This document shows, in pieces, positions 40,917-48,174 of a stretch of 64,000 bases of DNA. The position numbers and the translations under genes are program-made. The notes beneath the pieces are model-generated. The model did no database searches. It had not been told where the DNA came from and was given only the letters and a program-made list of their open reading frames with translations. How positions within the stretch are numbered: the stretch's first letter is position 1; every line of letters starts with the position of its first letter. Source of the stretch: Merdimonas faecis (GTDB lineage: Bacteria > Bacillota > Clostridia > Lachnospirales > Lachnospiraceae); assembly GCF_001754075.1 (NCBI RefSeq), contig NZ_MIEH01000006.1, positions 62,001 to 126,000 of the forward strand, written 5' to 3'.

Positions 40917-41219
40917 TCAAATCAGTTCTTCTTCTGTGATACCTAGATCATGAATTACACTCTCAAAAGAAATGGCCGGTTTATCTCCATTTTCTATAAG
41001 CCTGCTGTTTGCTTCAAGAAGCAACCGATAATCTTCTTCGATTTCCGTAAGCCGTGTATATTCTTCCGGTGATAGTATCACAGCAGACGGCTGGTTATTT
41101 TTTAATACGACCAACTCTTTTTCTGTGCGGAGTCTGTCAAAAATTTGCGCTGCCTTTCCTTCATTAAATTGAGAAATCGGAATTAAATTATGCAGATTAT
41201 TTGCTGTCTTTGCCACCAT
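40917..41219 (-). CDS. Phd/YefM-family antitoxin-like protein, no toxin partner
   Basis: A 100-residue DNA-binding antitoxin-type protein: TANNLHNLIPISQFNEGKAA, then LRTEKELVVLKNNQPSAVIL and SPEEYTRLTEIEEDYRLLLE match the Phd/YefM fold, and the acidic C-terminus FESVIHDLGITEEELI would normally wrap a RelE/Doc-type toxin. No toxin gene follows; a terminator lies about 75 bases downstream. It is an orphan antitoxin or a stand-alone repressor. The ATG at 41219 is closest to the GAGGTG site. Confidence 0.82.
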   Translation of the reverse strand: MVAKTANNLHNLIPISQFNEGKAAQIFDRLRTEKELVVLKNNQPSAVILSPEEYTRLTEIEEDYRLLLEANSRLIENGDKPAISFESVIHDLGITEEELI

Positions 41220-41281
41220 CAACACCTCATTTCTTTTCCTTTTTTCATTATTTTTTCAAGCGCTAAAAGACAAAAAAAGAA

Positions 41282-41312
41282 CCCGAAAAACCTTGGTTTT
41301 CCGGGCTTTTTT
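41282..41312 (-). terminator. tRNA operon terminator (likely bidirectional)
   Basis: CCCGAAAAACC and GGTTTTCCGGG form a stem. Minus-strand reading is followed by TTCTTTTTTT, plus-strand reading by CTTTTTT. Confidence 0.8.
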
Positions 41313-41315
41313 GAG

Positions 41316-41386
41316 AGGCGCCAACCAGATTTGAACTGGTGATGAAGGTGTTGCAGACCTCTGCCTTACCACTTGGCTATGGCGCC
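41316..41386 (-). tRNA. tRNA-Cys (GCA)
   Basis: The minus strand gives a 71-base cloverleaf: acceptor GGCGCCA/TGGCGCC, D arm AGCCAAGTGGTAAGGC, anticodon loop TCTGCAACA with GCA, and T arm CCAGTTCAAATCTGG. CCA is not encoded. It is the second tRNA of a two-tRNA operon. Confidence 0.97.
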
Positions 41387-41388
41387 TT

Positions 41389-41520
41389 GGTACGAGCACT
41401 TAGCGTCTGTTTTTTAGACGCTTACGTGCGATCCATGTCGCCGCCGTTAGCGAGGTTCTTTCGAGCTTACCAGGCGACGGGTACGAGCACTTAGCGTCTG
41501 TCTTTTAGACGCTTACGTGC
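41389..41520. repeat. Duplicated 41-bp hairpin in the tRNA-Glu/tRNA-Cys spacer
   Basis: GGTACGAGCACTTAGCGTCT and onward at 41389-41429 recurs with one change at 41480-41520. Each copy is a hairpin with GCACTTAGCGTCT pairing with AGACGCTTAcGTGC. Between them GTCGCC and GGCGAC can also pair. Confidence 0.85.
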
Positions 41521-41522
41521 AA

Positions 41523-41594
41523 TGACCCCGACGGGAATCGAACCCGTGTTACCGCCGTGAAAGGGCGATGTCTTGACCGCTTGACCACGGGGCC
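41523..41594 (-). tRNA. tRNA-Glu (TTC)
   Basis: A 72-base cloverleaf on the minus strand: acceptor GGCCCCG/CGGGGTC with one G-T pair, D arm GTGGTCAAGCGGTCAAGAC, anticodon loop CTTTCAC with TTC, and T arm ACGGGTTCGATTCCCGT. No encoded CCA. It is the first tRNA of the operon. Confidence 0.97.
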
Positions 41595-41626
41595 ATACCA
41601 CGCTTTCTCCAGCGTGACCGTGGTAT

Positions 41627-41655
41627 ATAATATCACACCCTTCATAAATTTGCAA
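41627..41655 (-). promoter_or_regulatory. tRNA operon promoter
   Basis: On the minus strand TTGCAA (41650-41655) and TATTAT (41627-41632) are 17 bases apart. The short leader also holds a CACGCT/AGCGTG hairpin. Confidence 0.75.
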
Positions 41656-41788
41656 CCTTTTTTCACTTTTTCTGCAAAATCCATGTTACTATTCACAGCC
41701 GTTTCAGACTTTACAGCATATACGTTGTGCTTGCACATAAGTACTTGCTGTAAATAGTAACAAATCCTTCGCCCCCTCTCCGCCTGCG

Positions 41789-41817
41789 TTGACAAATCCC
41801 CGGAAATCCGCTATCTT
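41789..41817 (+). promoter_or_regulatory. topB promoter
   Basis: Perfect TTGACA (41789-41794) and TATCTT (41812-41817), spacer 17, 42 bases before the topB start. Confidence 0.7.
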
Positions 41818-41858
41818 GATAACGATATACTTTTATAGTAAATAAGGAGACATTTCGT

Positions 41859-44024
41859 ATGAAATCACTGGTCTTAGCAGAAAAGCCTTCCGTGGCCCGG
41901 GATATCGCCCGTGTCCTTGGCTGCCGCAAAAATATTTCCGGAGCCATCGAGGGCGACCGCTACGTTGTGACCTGGGCCCTTGGACATCTGGTCACTCTGG
42001 CAAATCCGGAAGGCTACGACAAAAAATATAAAGAATGGAATCTGAACGTCCTCCCCATGATCCCGAAGAAATGGGAGCTGGTGGTGATAGGCCAGACCTC
42101 CAAGCAGTACCATTACGTAAAGGCCCAGCTGTTCCGGAAGGATATTTCCGAGATCATCATCGCCACCGACGCCGGACGCGAAGGCGAACTGGTGGCCCGC
42201 TGGATTCTTGATAAGTCCGGCTGTAGAAAGCCTATCAAACGGTTATGGATCTCCTCTGTCACAGACAAGGCGATCCGGGAGGGCTTTTCTCACCTGAAAG
42301 ACGGCCGGAACTATAATCCTCTTTATCACGCCGCCCTCGGCCGGGCCAAGGCGGACTGGCTGGTCGGCATCAACGCCACACGTGCGCTGACCTGCAAGTA
42401 TAACGCCCAGCTTTCCTGCGGACGTGTGCAGACTCCCACTCTTGCCATCATTGCCGCAAGAGAGGAACAGATCCGTTCCTTCAAGCCAGCGGATTACTAC
42501 GGACTTACCTGTCTGGCCGGAGGCATCAAATGGACCTGGCGCCACAAGAAAAGCGGCAGCACCCGCTCCTTCCAGAAAGACTTTATCACCAGTCTCAGGC
42601 AGGACCTCCAGGGGAAATCTCTGACGGTCACGGATGTCCAGAAATCGGCGAAAAAGACTTATGCTCCCGGACTCTACGACCTGACCGAGCTTCAGCGGGA
42701 CGCCAACCAGAAGTTTGGCTACTCCGCCAAGGAAACCTTAAACATCATGCAGCGCCTGTATGAAAACCATAAGGTGCTGACTTATCCAAGGACCGATTCC
42801 CGCTATATCGGCACCGACGTGGTCCCCACCATCAAGGAACGCCTGAAGGCCTGCAATCAGGGCCCTTACAAAGCCTATATCCCAGCCCTTCTCCGCTCCG
42901 AGATCCGCCCAAACCGCTCCTTTGTGGATGACAAGAAGGTCAGCGACCACCACGCTATCATCCCCACCGAGGAAGCCGCCATTTTCTCCAATATGACGAA
43001 TGAAGAGCGGAAGATCTATGATCTGGTTGTCCGCCGCTTCTTAAGCGTGCTGTATCCGCCCTTTGAATACGAGCAGACCTCCCTGAAGGCGGATCTGGGC
43101 AGCGAACTTTTCGCCGCCGAAGGCCAGACGGTTCTTTCCAAAGGCTGGAAAACGGTTTACGAGGATGCGGATGCTACTGAAAAAGAATCAAAAGCGCTTC
43201 CTGCACTGAAGAAAGGCAGCGTTCTTGCGCCGGATCAGATCACACTGACCTCCGGCAAGACCACGCCTCCCCCGAGATTTACGGAGGCTACTCTGTTAAG
43301 CGCCATGGAAAATCCGCTACAATATATGGAATCCAGGGATTCCAGGGAACGCAAGGCCCTCACGGAAACCGGCGGTCTTGGCACCGTTGCCACCCGGGCC
43401 GATATTATCGAAAAGCTGTTCCACTCCTTCCTGATCGAGAAAAAGGGCCAGGAGATTCTTCTGACCTCCAAAGGAAAGCAGCTCCTTTCTCTGGTTCCGG
43501 AGGATCTGAAAAAACCGGAGCTTACCGCCCGTTGGGAGATGGAGCTTTCCGATATCGCCAAAGGGAAAAGCCAGGAGGAGCCCTTCATCCGGGATATTGA
43601 ATCCTACACGCAGGAACTGATCCAGGAAATCCGTACGGCCGAAGGACAGTTCCGCCACGACAATCTGACGAACACCAAATGCCCCCGCTGCGGCAAGCGG
43701 ATGCTGGCGGTAAACGGTAAAAACAGCCGTCTCCTGGTCTGCCAGGACCGGGAATGTGGATACCGGGAGACCATCGCCCGCTTAAGCAATGCCCGCTGCC
43801 CTAACTGCCATAAAAAAATGGAGCTTTTGAAAAAGGGCGGCCAGGAGACCTTCGTCTGCTCCTGCGGCTACAAAGAGAAATTGGACGCCTTCAAGAAACG
43901 CCGGGAAAAAGAAGGCGCCGGCGTCTCCAAAAAGGACGTCCGGCGTTATCTGAACAACCAGAAGGAAGAATCCGTAGGCAATACCTTTGCCCAGGCTCTG
44001 TCTGGCATTAAGCTGGATAAATAG
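41859..44024 (+). CDS. topB: DNA topoisomerase III
   Basis: A type IA topoisomerase of 721 residues that relaxes and decatenates DNA through single-strand passage. The TOPRIM domain opens LVLAEKPSVARDIARVLGC and has IIIATDAGREGELVARWI. The active-site tyrosine is Y309 in LTYPRTDSRYIG. GRVQTPTLAIIAAREEQI and ETGGLGTVATRADIIEKLF are further family motifs. Two zinc-finger-like segments close the protein (CPRCGKRM...CQDRECGY; CPNCHKKM...CSCGYKE). TopB homologues occur on mobile elements as well as chromosomes; the codon use here is like the neighbouring core genes. Confidence 0.96.
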   Translation: MKSLVLAEKPSVARDIARVLGCRKNISGAIEGDRYVVTWALGHLVTLANPEGYDKKYKEWNLNVLPMIPKKWELVVIGQTSKQYHYVKAQLFRKDISEIIIATDAGREGELVARWILDKSGCRKPIKRLWISSVTDKAIREGFSHLKDGRNYNPLYHAALGRAKADWLVGINATRALTCKYNAQLSCGRVQTPTLAIIAAREEQIRSFKPADYYGLTCLAGGIKWTWRHKKSGSTRSFQKDFITSLRQDLQGKSLTVTDVQKSAKKTYAPGLYDLTELQRDANQKFGYSAKETLNIMQRLYENHKVLTYPRTDSRYIGTDVVPTIKERLKACNQGPYKAYIPALLRSEIRPNRSFVDDKKVSDHHAIIPTEEAAIFSNMTNEERKIYDLVVRRFLSVLYPPFEYEQTSLKADLGSELFAAEGQTVLSKGWKTVYEDADATEKESKALPALKKGSVLAPDQITLTSGKTTPPPRFTEATLLSAMENPLQYMESRDSRERKALTETGGLGTVATRADIIEKLFHSFLIEKKGQEILLTSKGKQLLSLVPEDLKKPELTARWEMELSDIAKGKSQEEPFIRDIESYTQELIQEIRTAEGQFRHDNLTNTKCPRCGKRMLAVNGKNSRLLVCQDRECGYRETIARLSNARCPNCHKKMELLKKGGQETFVCSCGYKEKLDAFKKRREKEGAGVSKKDVRRYLNNQKEESVGNTFAQALSGIKLDK

Positions 44025-44038
44025 CTTATCTCTTATAT

Positions 44039-44671
44039 TTATTTCTTTAATTTTGAATAATAGGTATCTGCCGTGTAAAGGGCCGCTGCGGGATTATGTC
44101 CCAGTACGCGGTCCTTTGTAACTCCTGTAGTCGTAAGCGCCTCAGAATATTTATAAAAGAGGCTGTCATGACCGACGCACAGTCCCATGACCACGTTCAA
44201 ATCTGTCTTTTTGCTGTTTAAAAACTTAGCCTGGAGGATCGGATTACACATATGTATCCCTATCTCACAACATTCTTCCGGGATCCCTACCTCCGTCTTA
44301 TTTACGCAGCCCGCCTTACAGGCCACGCCCACTACCTCAAATCCTTGCCCTCTGAGGATGGATGCAAGGATCCGGCTTTCTTTCAAAAGCCCTACGCAGG
44401 TGGCGATCCCGATTTTCTTTGCCCCAATCTTCCGTGCAAACTCCATGATCTCCTCTACCCTGGTATATTTGCAGTAATGCTCATACTCTACCTCTGCCGC
44501 TGCCACCATGACTTTATGGTTCTCCGGATCCTCGTAACACTTCATGGCGTCTTTCAGCACCTCCGGATCCAGATGTGTGGTCACACAAAACTCCGGGAAA
44601 TCCGTTCTCTCCTCTTTTGCATCACAGCGCTTTACCGCGCAGTCAATACATGACATTTCTTCTAATTTCAT
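44039..44671 (-). CDS. DUF1847 cysteine-rich protein
   Basis: A 210-residue protein of a family found in anaerobes, probably metal-binding, function unknown. Cysteines are grouped at the N-terminus (MSCIDCAVKRC), in IATCVGLLKESRILASIL, in VGVACKAGCVNKTE, in IPEECCEIGIHMCNP and in VMGLCVGHDS. The regular spacing suggests one or more Fe-S clusters. The C-terminus GVTKDRVLGHNPAAALYTAD is conserved in the family as I know it. The start overlaps the stop of the DUF3810 gene by four bases. Confidence 0.85.
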   Translation of the reverse strand: MKLEEMSCIDCAVKRCDAKEERTDFPEFCVTTHLDPEVLKDAMKCYEDPENHKVMVAAAEVEYEHYCKYTRVEEIMEFARKIGAKKIGIATCVGLLKESRILASILRGQGFEVVGVACKAGCVNKTEVGIPEECCEIGIHMCNPILQAKFLNSKKTDLNVVMGLCVGHDSLFYKYSEALTTTGVTKDRVLGHNPAAALYTADTYYSKLKK

Positions 44672-45858
44672 TTTCCTTTTCCTCCTTGATAATAAGCCAC
44701 GATCAGATCCACCATCCGGTCATAGCTTTTGACTCCCTCTTCCTGTCCATTGGCCTGCAGGTACCGGTCATTGACCTGATCGGCCACCTCCGCCACTCTG
44801 CCGTCATACCTTGCCCAGAACCCATTGTTTTCCTTAAGATCCGGTTCCACGGCAGCCGCCAGTCCCTCCCTGACCTCCTGCCAGGACTCATAGTCTGCAT
44901 CATACAACACGTTCATGCAATAGATCCAGCCCAGCAGATATCCGCTGTATTGGAATGCCGGATCCTCATAAGAGGTACTGGCAAGAAATGCGATAAAGTT
45001 CGCCTCCTGCTCCTGCATAAAACTTTTCAGATGGGAAAGCTCATGGCAGGCCGTAAACGGAATATTATAATCTACCATCCCGCTGTTGTAATTAGCCTCG
45101 ATGGTAAAGGGTGAATAAATGCCGGACAGCTGCTGTACAGAAAGGATCCATGGATTAAAAAGTCCCTTAGGCTCCGGATAGTAGCCGGACAGTTCCGGAT
45201 ATGTCTCCCCCAGCGCCTGCATGGCCTTTACCGCCCGCTCCTGCACACCATCGTCTGTCCTCATGATTCCGTCTGCATCCCGCTCCACCTGACTGCTCAA
45301 GTCATTTACCTCAGCCGTCAGCCACTGGCAGACCTCTGTAAGCTCCCCGACCGTATATTCCTCCGCCACGATCCCTGAGCTTTCCGAAAAGGAGGTCCGG
45401 TAGTAATTGATCCCGCAGCAGGCCACATACAGAAAATATAAAATTCCCGCCGCCAGCAGCAGCCCTGAAATCCATCCATACACCAGTTGCTTTCCTGCCT
45501 GGACTTTTTTCTCCTGACCATCCGGACTTTTCTTCCTTCGCCCGCACCCAAGGCTCGCCAGCCGGACTATCAGCCTCCCGGCCGAGAGCATCAGTGCCAG
45601 TAAAAAGAGATACAGCAGGATCTCCGCCACTGAAAATGGGAACATTCCCGTAAGCCGCCCCAGCATATTTACCCAGACAGGATACACATGGGTACTGTAC
45701 CACTGGGCCAGTCCTTCCACACTCCTTGCCAGGATTGTAAGCACAATACCGGCCGCCAGTAGCGCGCAGCCGGTAATCGCCTTTCTTTTATCCTTATGCT
45801 TTTTACTTATGTCTTGATTTGTAGTTGTGTCTTGCCGTGTATTTCTGTCTTGTCTCAT
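44668..45858 (-). CDS. DUF3810 membrane protein with zinc-protease motif
   Basis: A 396-residue protein with three membrane segments (about 27-45, 75-98 and 125-147) and a large outer domain. The domain contains CHELSHLKSFM, an HExxH zinc-site motif, preceded by VDYNIPFTACHELSH and followed by EQEANFIAFLAS with a possible third ligand (E). This matches DUF3810, thought to be a zinc metallopeptidase family, but no substrate is known. Genes on both sides overlap it by four bases, giving a three-gene operon with the LD-carboxypeptidase and DUF1847 genes. A cell-envelope role is inferred. Confidence 0.83.
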   Translation of the reverse strand: MRQDRNTRQDTTTNQDISKKHKDKRKAITGCALLAAGIVLTILARSVEGLAQWYSTHVYPVWVNMLGRLTGMFPFSVAEILLYLFLLALMLSAGRLIVRLASLGCGRRKKSPDGQEKKVQAGKQLVYGWISGLLLAAGILYFLYVACCGINYYRTSFSESSGIVAEEYTVGELTEVCQWLTAEVNDLSSQVERDADGIMRTDDGVQERAVKAMQALGETYPELSGYYPEPKGLFNPWILSVQQLSGIYSPFTIEANYNSGMVDYNIPFTACHELSHLKSFMQEQEANFIAFLASTSYEDPAFQYSGYLLGWIYCMNVLYDADYESWQEVREGLAAAVEPDLKENNGFWARYDGRVAEVADQVNDRYLQANGQEEGVKSYDRMVDLIVAYYQGGKGK

Positions 45859-46781
45859 AGGCTCTGGTAAATTCGGTTTCCTTCGATACGTATCTTTGCA
45901 TTCATGGGAAGCGTCAGTGTGTCTTCGATATGTCCTGCCCGTACCTGGAACAGCACTGGCACCGGAAGATCTCCCAGCACATCCCGCACAGCTTCCATAG
46001 CGCTGCCGGGTCTCCCTTCGATATCGCAGCCTCTTAGAGAGCCGATCAGGATCCCTGCCGCCTGCGCAAGCTTTCCGGCCAGCCTAAGCTGCATCAGCAT
46101 CCCGTGGAGACGGTACGGCTTCTCGCCGATCTCTTCCAAAAACAAAATCCTTCCCCGGGTATCGATCTCGTAAGGCGTCCCCATCAGGCGGCTTACCAGA
46201 GTTAGGTTTCCTCCGGTCAGACGTCCTTCACAGGCATATTTCCTTTCGCTTTGTTCGTCCTCTTCTGCCAGCACCTCAAAGGTTGTGCCATTAAGATTGC
46301 ATATTTCCCGCTCTTTCTCAGGTTCCATCGCTAGGGACAGCATATACTCCAATGTTTCCTCATTCATAATTCTCTGCCGGCCAAAGCTTGCCGGCCCATG
46401 AAACGTCACCGCTTTGCTTCGCTGTCCGATGGCCGCATGAAGGGCCGTGATATCACTAAATCCCACAAACACCGGACGGTTTCTCCGAAAGGCTTCATAA
46501 TCCAGCTCCTCTAAGAGCGTCATAGTCCCATAACCGCCCCAGATGCAAAAAAGCGCCCGGTTCTCCTCGTCCCGGAGTACCTGATTCAGCCGTTCCGCCC
46601 GCTCCTTCCAGCTGCCTCGTTTAAATGCCATCTCTTCTGCTACGGATACCCGGAATCCTTTTCCTTCTAAATATTCTGTCATCTTTTGCACCGCCTCCGG
46701 TGTGCGGGCATTGGCCGGGTCGATCAGACAAACCCGGTCGCCGGCCCGAAGCGGGCGTGGGTAAATGATTTCCTGTTTCAT
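45855..46781 (-). CDS. LD-carboxypeptidase (S66 family)
   Basis: A cytoplasmic serine peptidase of 308 residues that removes the terminal D-Ala from L,D-linked tetrapeptides in murein recycling; the S66 family also includes MccF-type immunity proteins. The catalytic triad is visible: Ser in VFVGFSDITALHAAI, Glu in ILFLEEIGEKPYRLHGML and His in VRAGHIEDTLTLPMNAKI. The N-terminal GDRVCLIDPANARTPEAV and CIWGGYGTMTLLEELDY are family motifs. The ATG at 46781 is best spaced from AGGA; the first ATG is six bases upstream. Confidence 0.92.
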   Translation of the reverse strand: MKQEIIYPRPLRAGDRVCLIDPANARTPEAVQKMTEYLEGKGFRVSVAEEMAFKRGSWKERAERLNQVLRDEENRALFCIWGGYGTMTLLEELDYEAFRRNRPVFVGFSDITALHAAIGQRSKAVTFHGPASFGRQRIMNEETLEYMLSLAMEPEKEREICNLNGTTFEVLAEEDEQSERKYACEGRLTGGNLTLVSRLMGTPYEIDTRGRILFLEEIGEKPYRLHGMLMQLRLAGKLAQAAGILIGSLRGCDIEGRPGSAMEAVRDVLGDLPVPVLFQVRAGHIEDTLTLPMNAKIRIEGNRIYQSL

Positions 46782-46807
46782 AATCATATCCTGCCATGTT
46801 TTAAGTC

Positions 46808-48043
46808 TTAAGGCAGCGGATACTTTTTCGTCAGTGACTCTACCATCCGCCGGGCCTGGGCCACGTAACCCTCATCCCGGATCACCATGGCGATGGCTCC
46901 CGCGATCACGTCCATATCTGCCTCCTTCATGCCCCGGGTCGTCACTGCCGGCGTTCCAAGCCGCACGCCGCTGGTCACCCGCGGAGACCTTGGATCATTC
47001 GGGATCGTATTCTTATTGCAGGTAATATGCGCTTCGTCCAGACGGGTTTCCAGTTCTTTTCCGGTCACATCTTCCTCGCTTAGGTCCACCAGCATCAAAT
47101 GGTTGTCCGTGCCGCCGGACACCAGTTTTACGCCCCGTTCCGTCAGGCCTTTCGCCAGCGCCTGTGCATTAGCGACGATCTGCGTCTGATACGCTTTAAA
47201 TTCGGGCTGCAGTGCTTCCTGGAAGCAGACTGCCTTTCCGGCGATCACATGCTCCAGCGGACCTCCCTGTATTCCCGGAAATACGGCCTTATTAAAATTA
47301 AATTTCTCGGCCGCCTCCTGATTTGCCAGGATCATGCCGCCTCTCGGCCCCCTAAGTGTCTTATGGGTCGTTGTGGTCACCACATCCGCATAGGGGATCG
47401 GGCTTGGGTGAAGCCCTGCCGCCACCAGACCGGCAATGTGAGCCATATCCACCATCAGATAGGCTCCCACCTCATCTGCGATCTCCCGGAACTTTTTAAA
47501 ATCAATGATCCTCGCATACGCACTGGCTCCTGCTATGATCAGCTTTGGCTTTTCTCTTTTTGCAATCTCACGGACCATATCATAATCGATCACGCCCTGA
47601 TCGTTCACTCCGTAAAAAGAAGTTTCAAAATACGATCCGGAAATATTAACCGGCGATCCGTGAGTCAGATGTCCGCCATGGTCCAGATTCATCCCCAGGA
47701 TCTTATCCCCGGGCTTTAGCATGGCAAAAAACACTGCCAGGTTAGCCTGTGCCCCGGAGTGCGGCTGAACATTGGCATAATCACAGCCAAACAGCTTTTT
47801 GGCCCGGTCTCTTGCCAGATCCTCTACCACGTCCACACACTGACAGCCGCCGTAGTACCGGCGCCCCGGATACCCTTCCGCATACTTGTTAGTCAGGATG
47901 CTTCCCATAGCGGCCATCACAGCCTTGCTCACCCAGTTCTCCGAAGCGATCAGCTCAATGTGGGAATTCTGCCGTTCTCCCTCTGCCTCGATCGCCCGTG
48001 CAACCTCCGGATCTACCTTCAGGATCTCATCAAACGTATACAT
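46808..48043 (-). CDS. glyA: Serine hydroxymethyltransferase
   Basis: A PLP enzyme of 411 residues that interconverts serine and glycine with tetrahydrofolate as one-carbon carrier. It has [39 protein letters not shown], the PLP-lysine segment [19 protein letters not shown] and [18 protein letters not shown]. The ATG at 48043 has AGGAGGGG; the frame upstream has no good site. No glycine- or folate-responsive leader was recognised. It is the first of four minus-strand genes that run to 44039, although a separate transcript is possible. Confidence 0.97.
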   Translation of the reverse strand: MYTFDEILKVDPEVARAIEAEGERQNSHIELIASENWVSKAVMAAMGSILTNKYAEGYPGRRYYGGCQCVDVVEDLARDRAKKLFGCDYANVQPHSGAQANLAVFFAMLKPGDKILGMNLDHGGHLTHGSPVNISGSYFETSFYGVNDQGVIDYDMVREIAKREKPKLIIAGASAYARIIDFKKFREIADEVGAYLMVDMAHIAGLVAAGLHPSPIPYADVVTTTTHKTLRGPRGGMILANQEAAEKFNFNKAVFPGIQGGPLEHVIAGKAVCFQEALQPEFKAYQTQIVANAQALAKGLTERGVKLVSGGTDNHLMLVDLSEEDVTGKELETRLDEAHITCNKNTIPNDPRSPRVTSGVRLGTPAVTTRGMKEADMDVIAGAIAMVIRDEGYVAQARRMVESLTKKYPLP

Positions 48044-48132
48044 ATGTACCCCTCCTGCCTGTTTGATAAATTTACAATCTCTGTCACGCAAAACTTATGC
48101 ACTTATTTTACCACAGAGTATGGAAAAACGCC

Positions 48133-48172
48133 ATTGGGGACGGGGGATTTTCAAAAATCCCCCGTCCCCAAT
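48133..48172. repeat. GGGGACG palindromic repeat, copy 3
   Basis: ATTGGGGACGGGGGATTTT (48133-48151) and its exact complement (48154-48172) enclose a two-base loop, a 19-bp perfect stem. It lies two bases after the stop codon of the FtsX permease gene on the minus strand and may serve as its terminator. Confidence 0.85.
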
Positions 48173-48174
48173 GA

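Noticed and set aside
48044-48132. Possible glycine or tetrahydrofolate riboswitch upstream of glyA
   Set aside because: The short leader shows no recognisable aptamer core; only the GGGGACG palindrome stands out.
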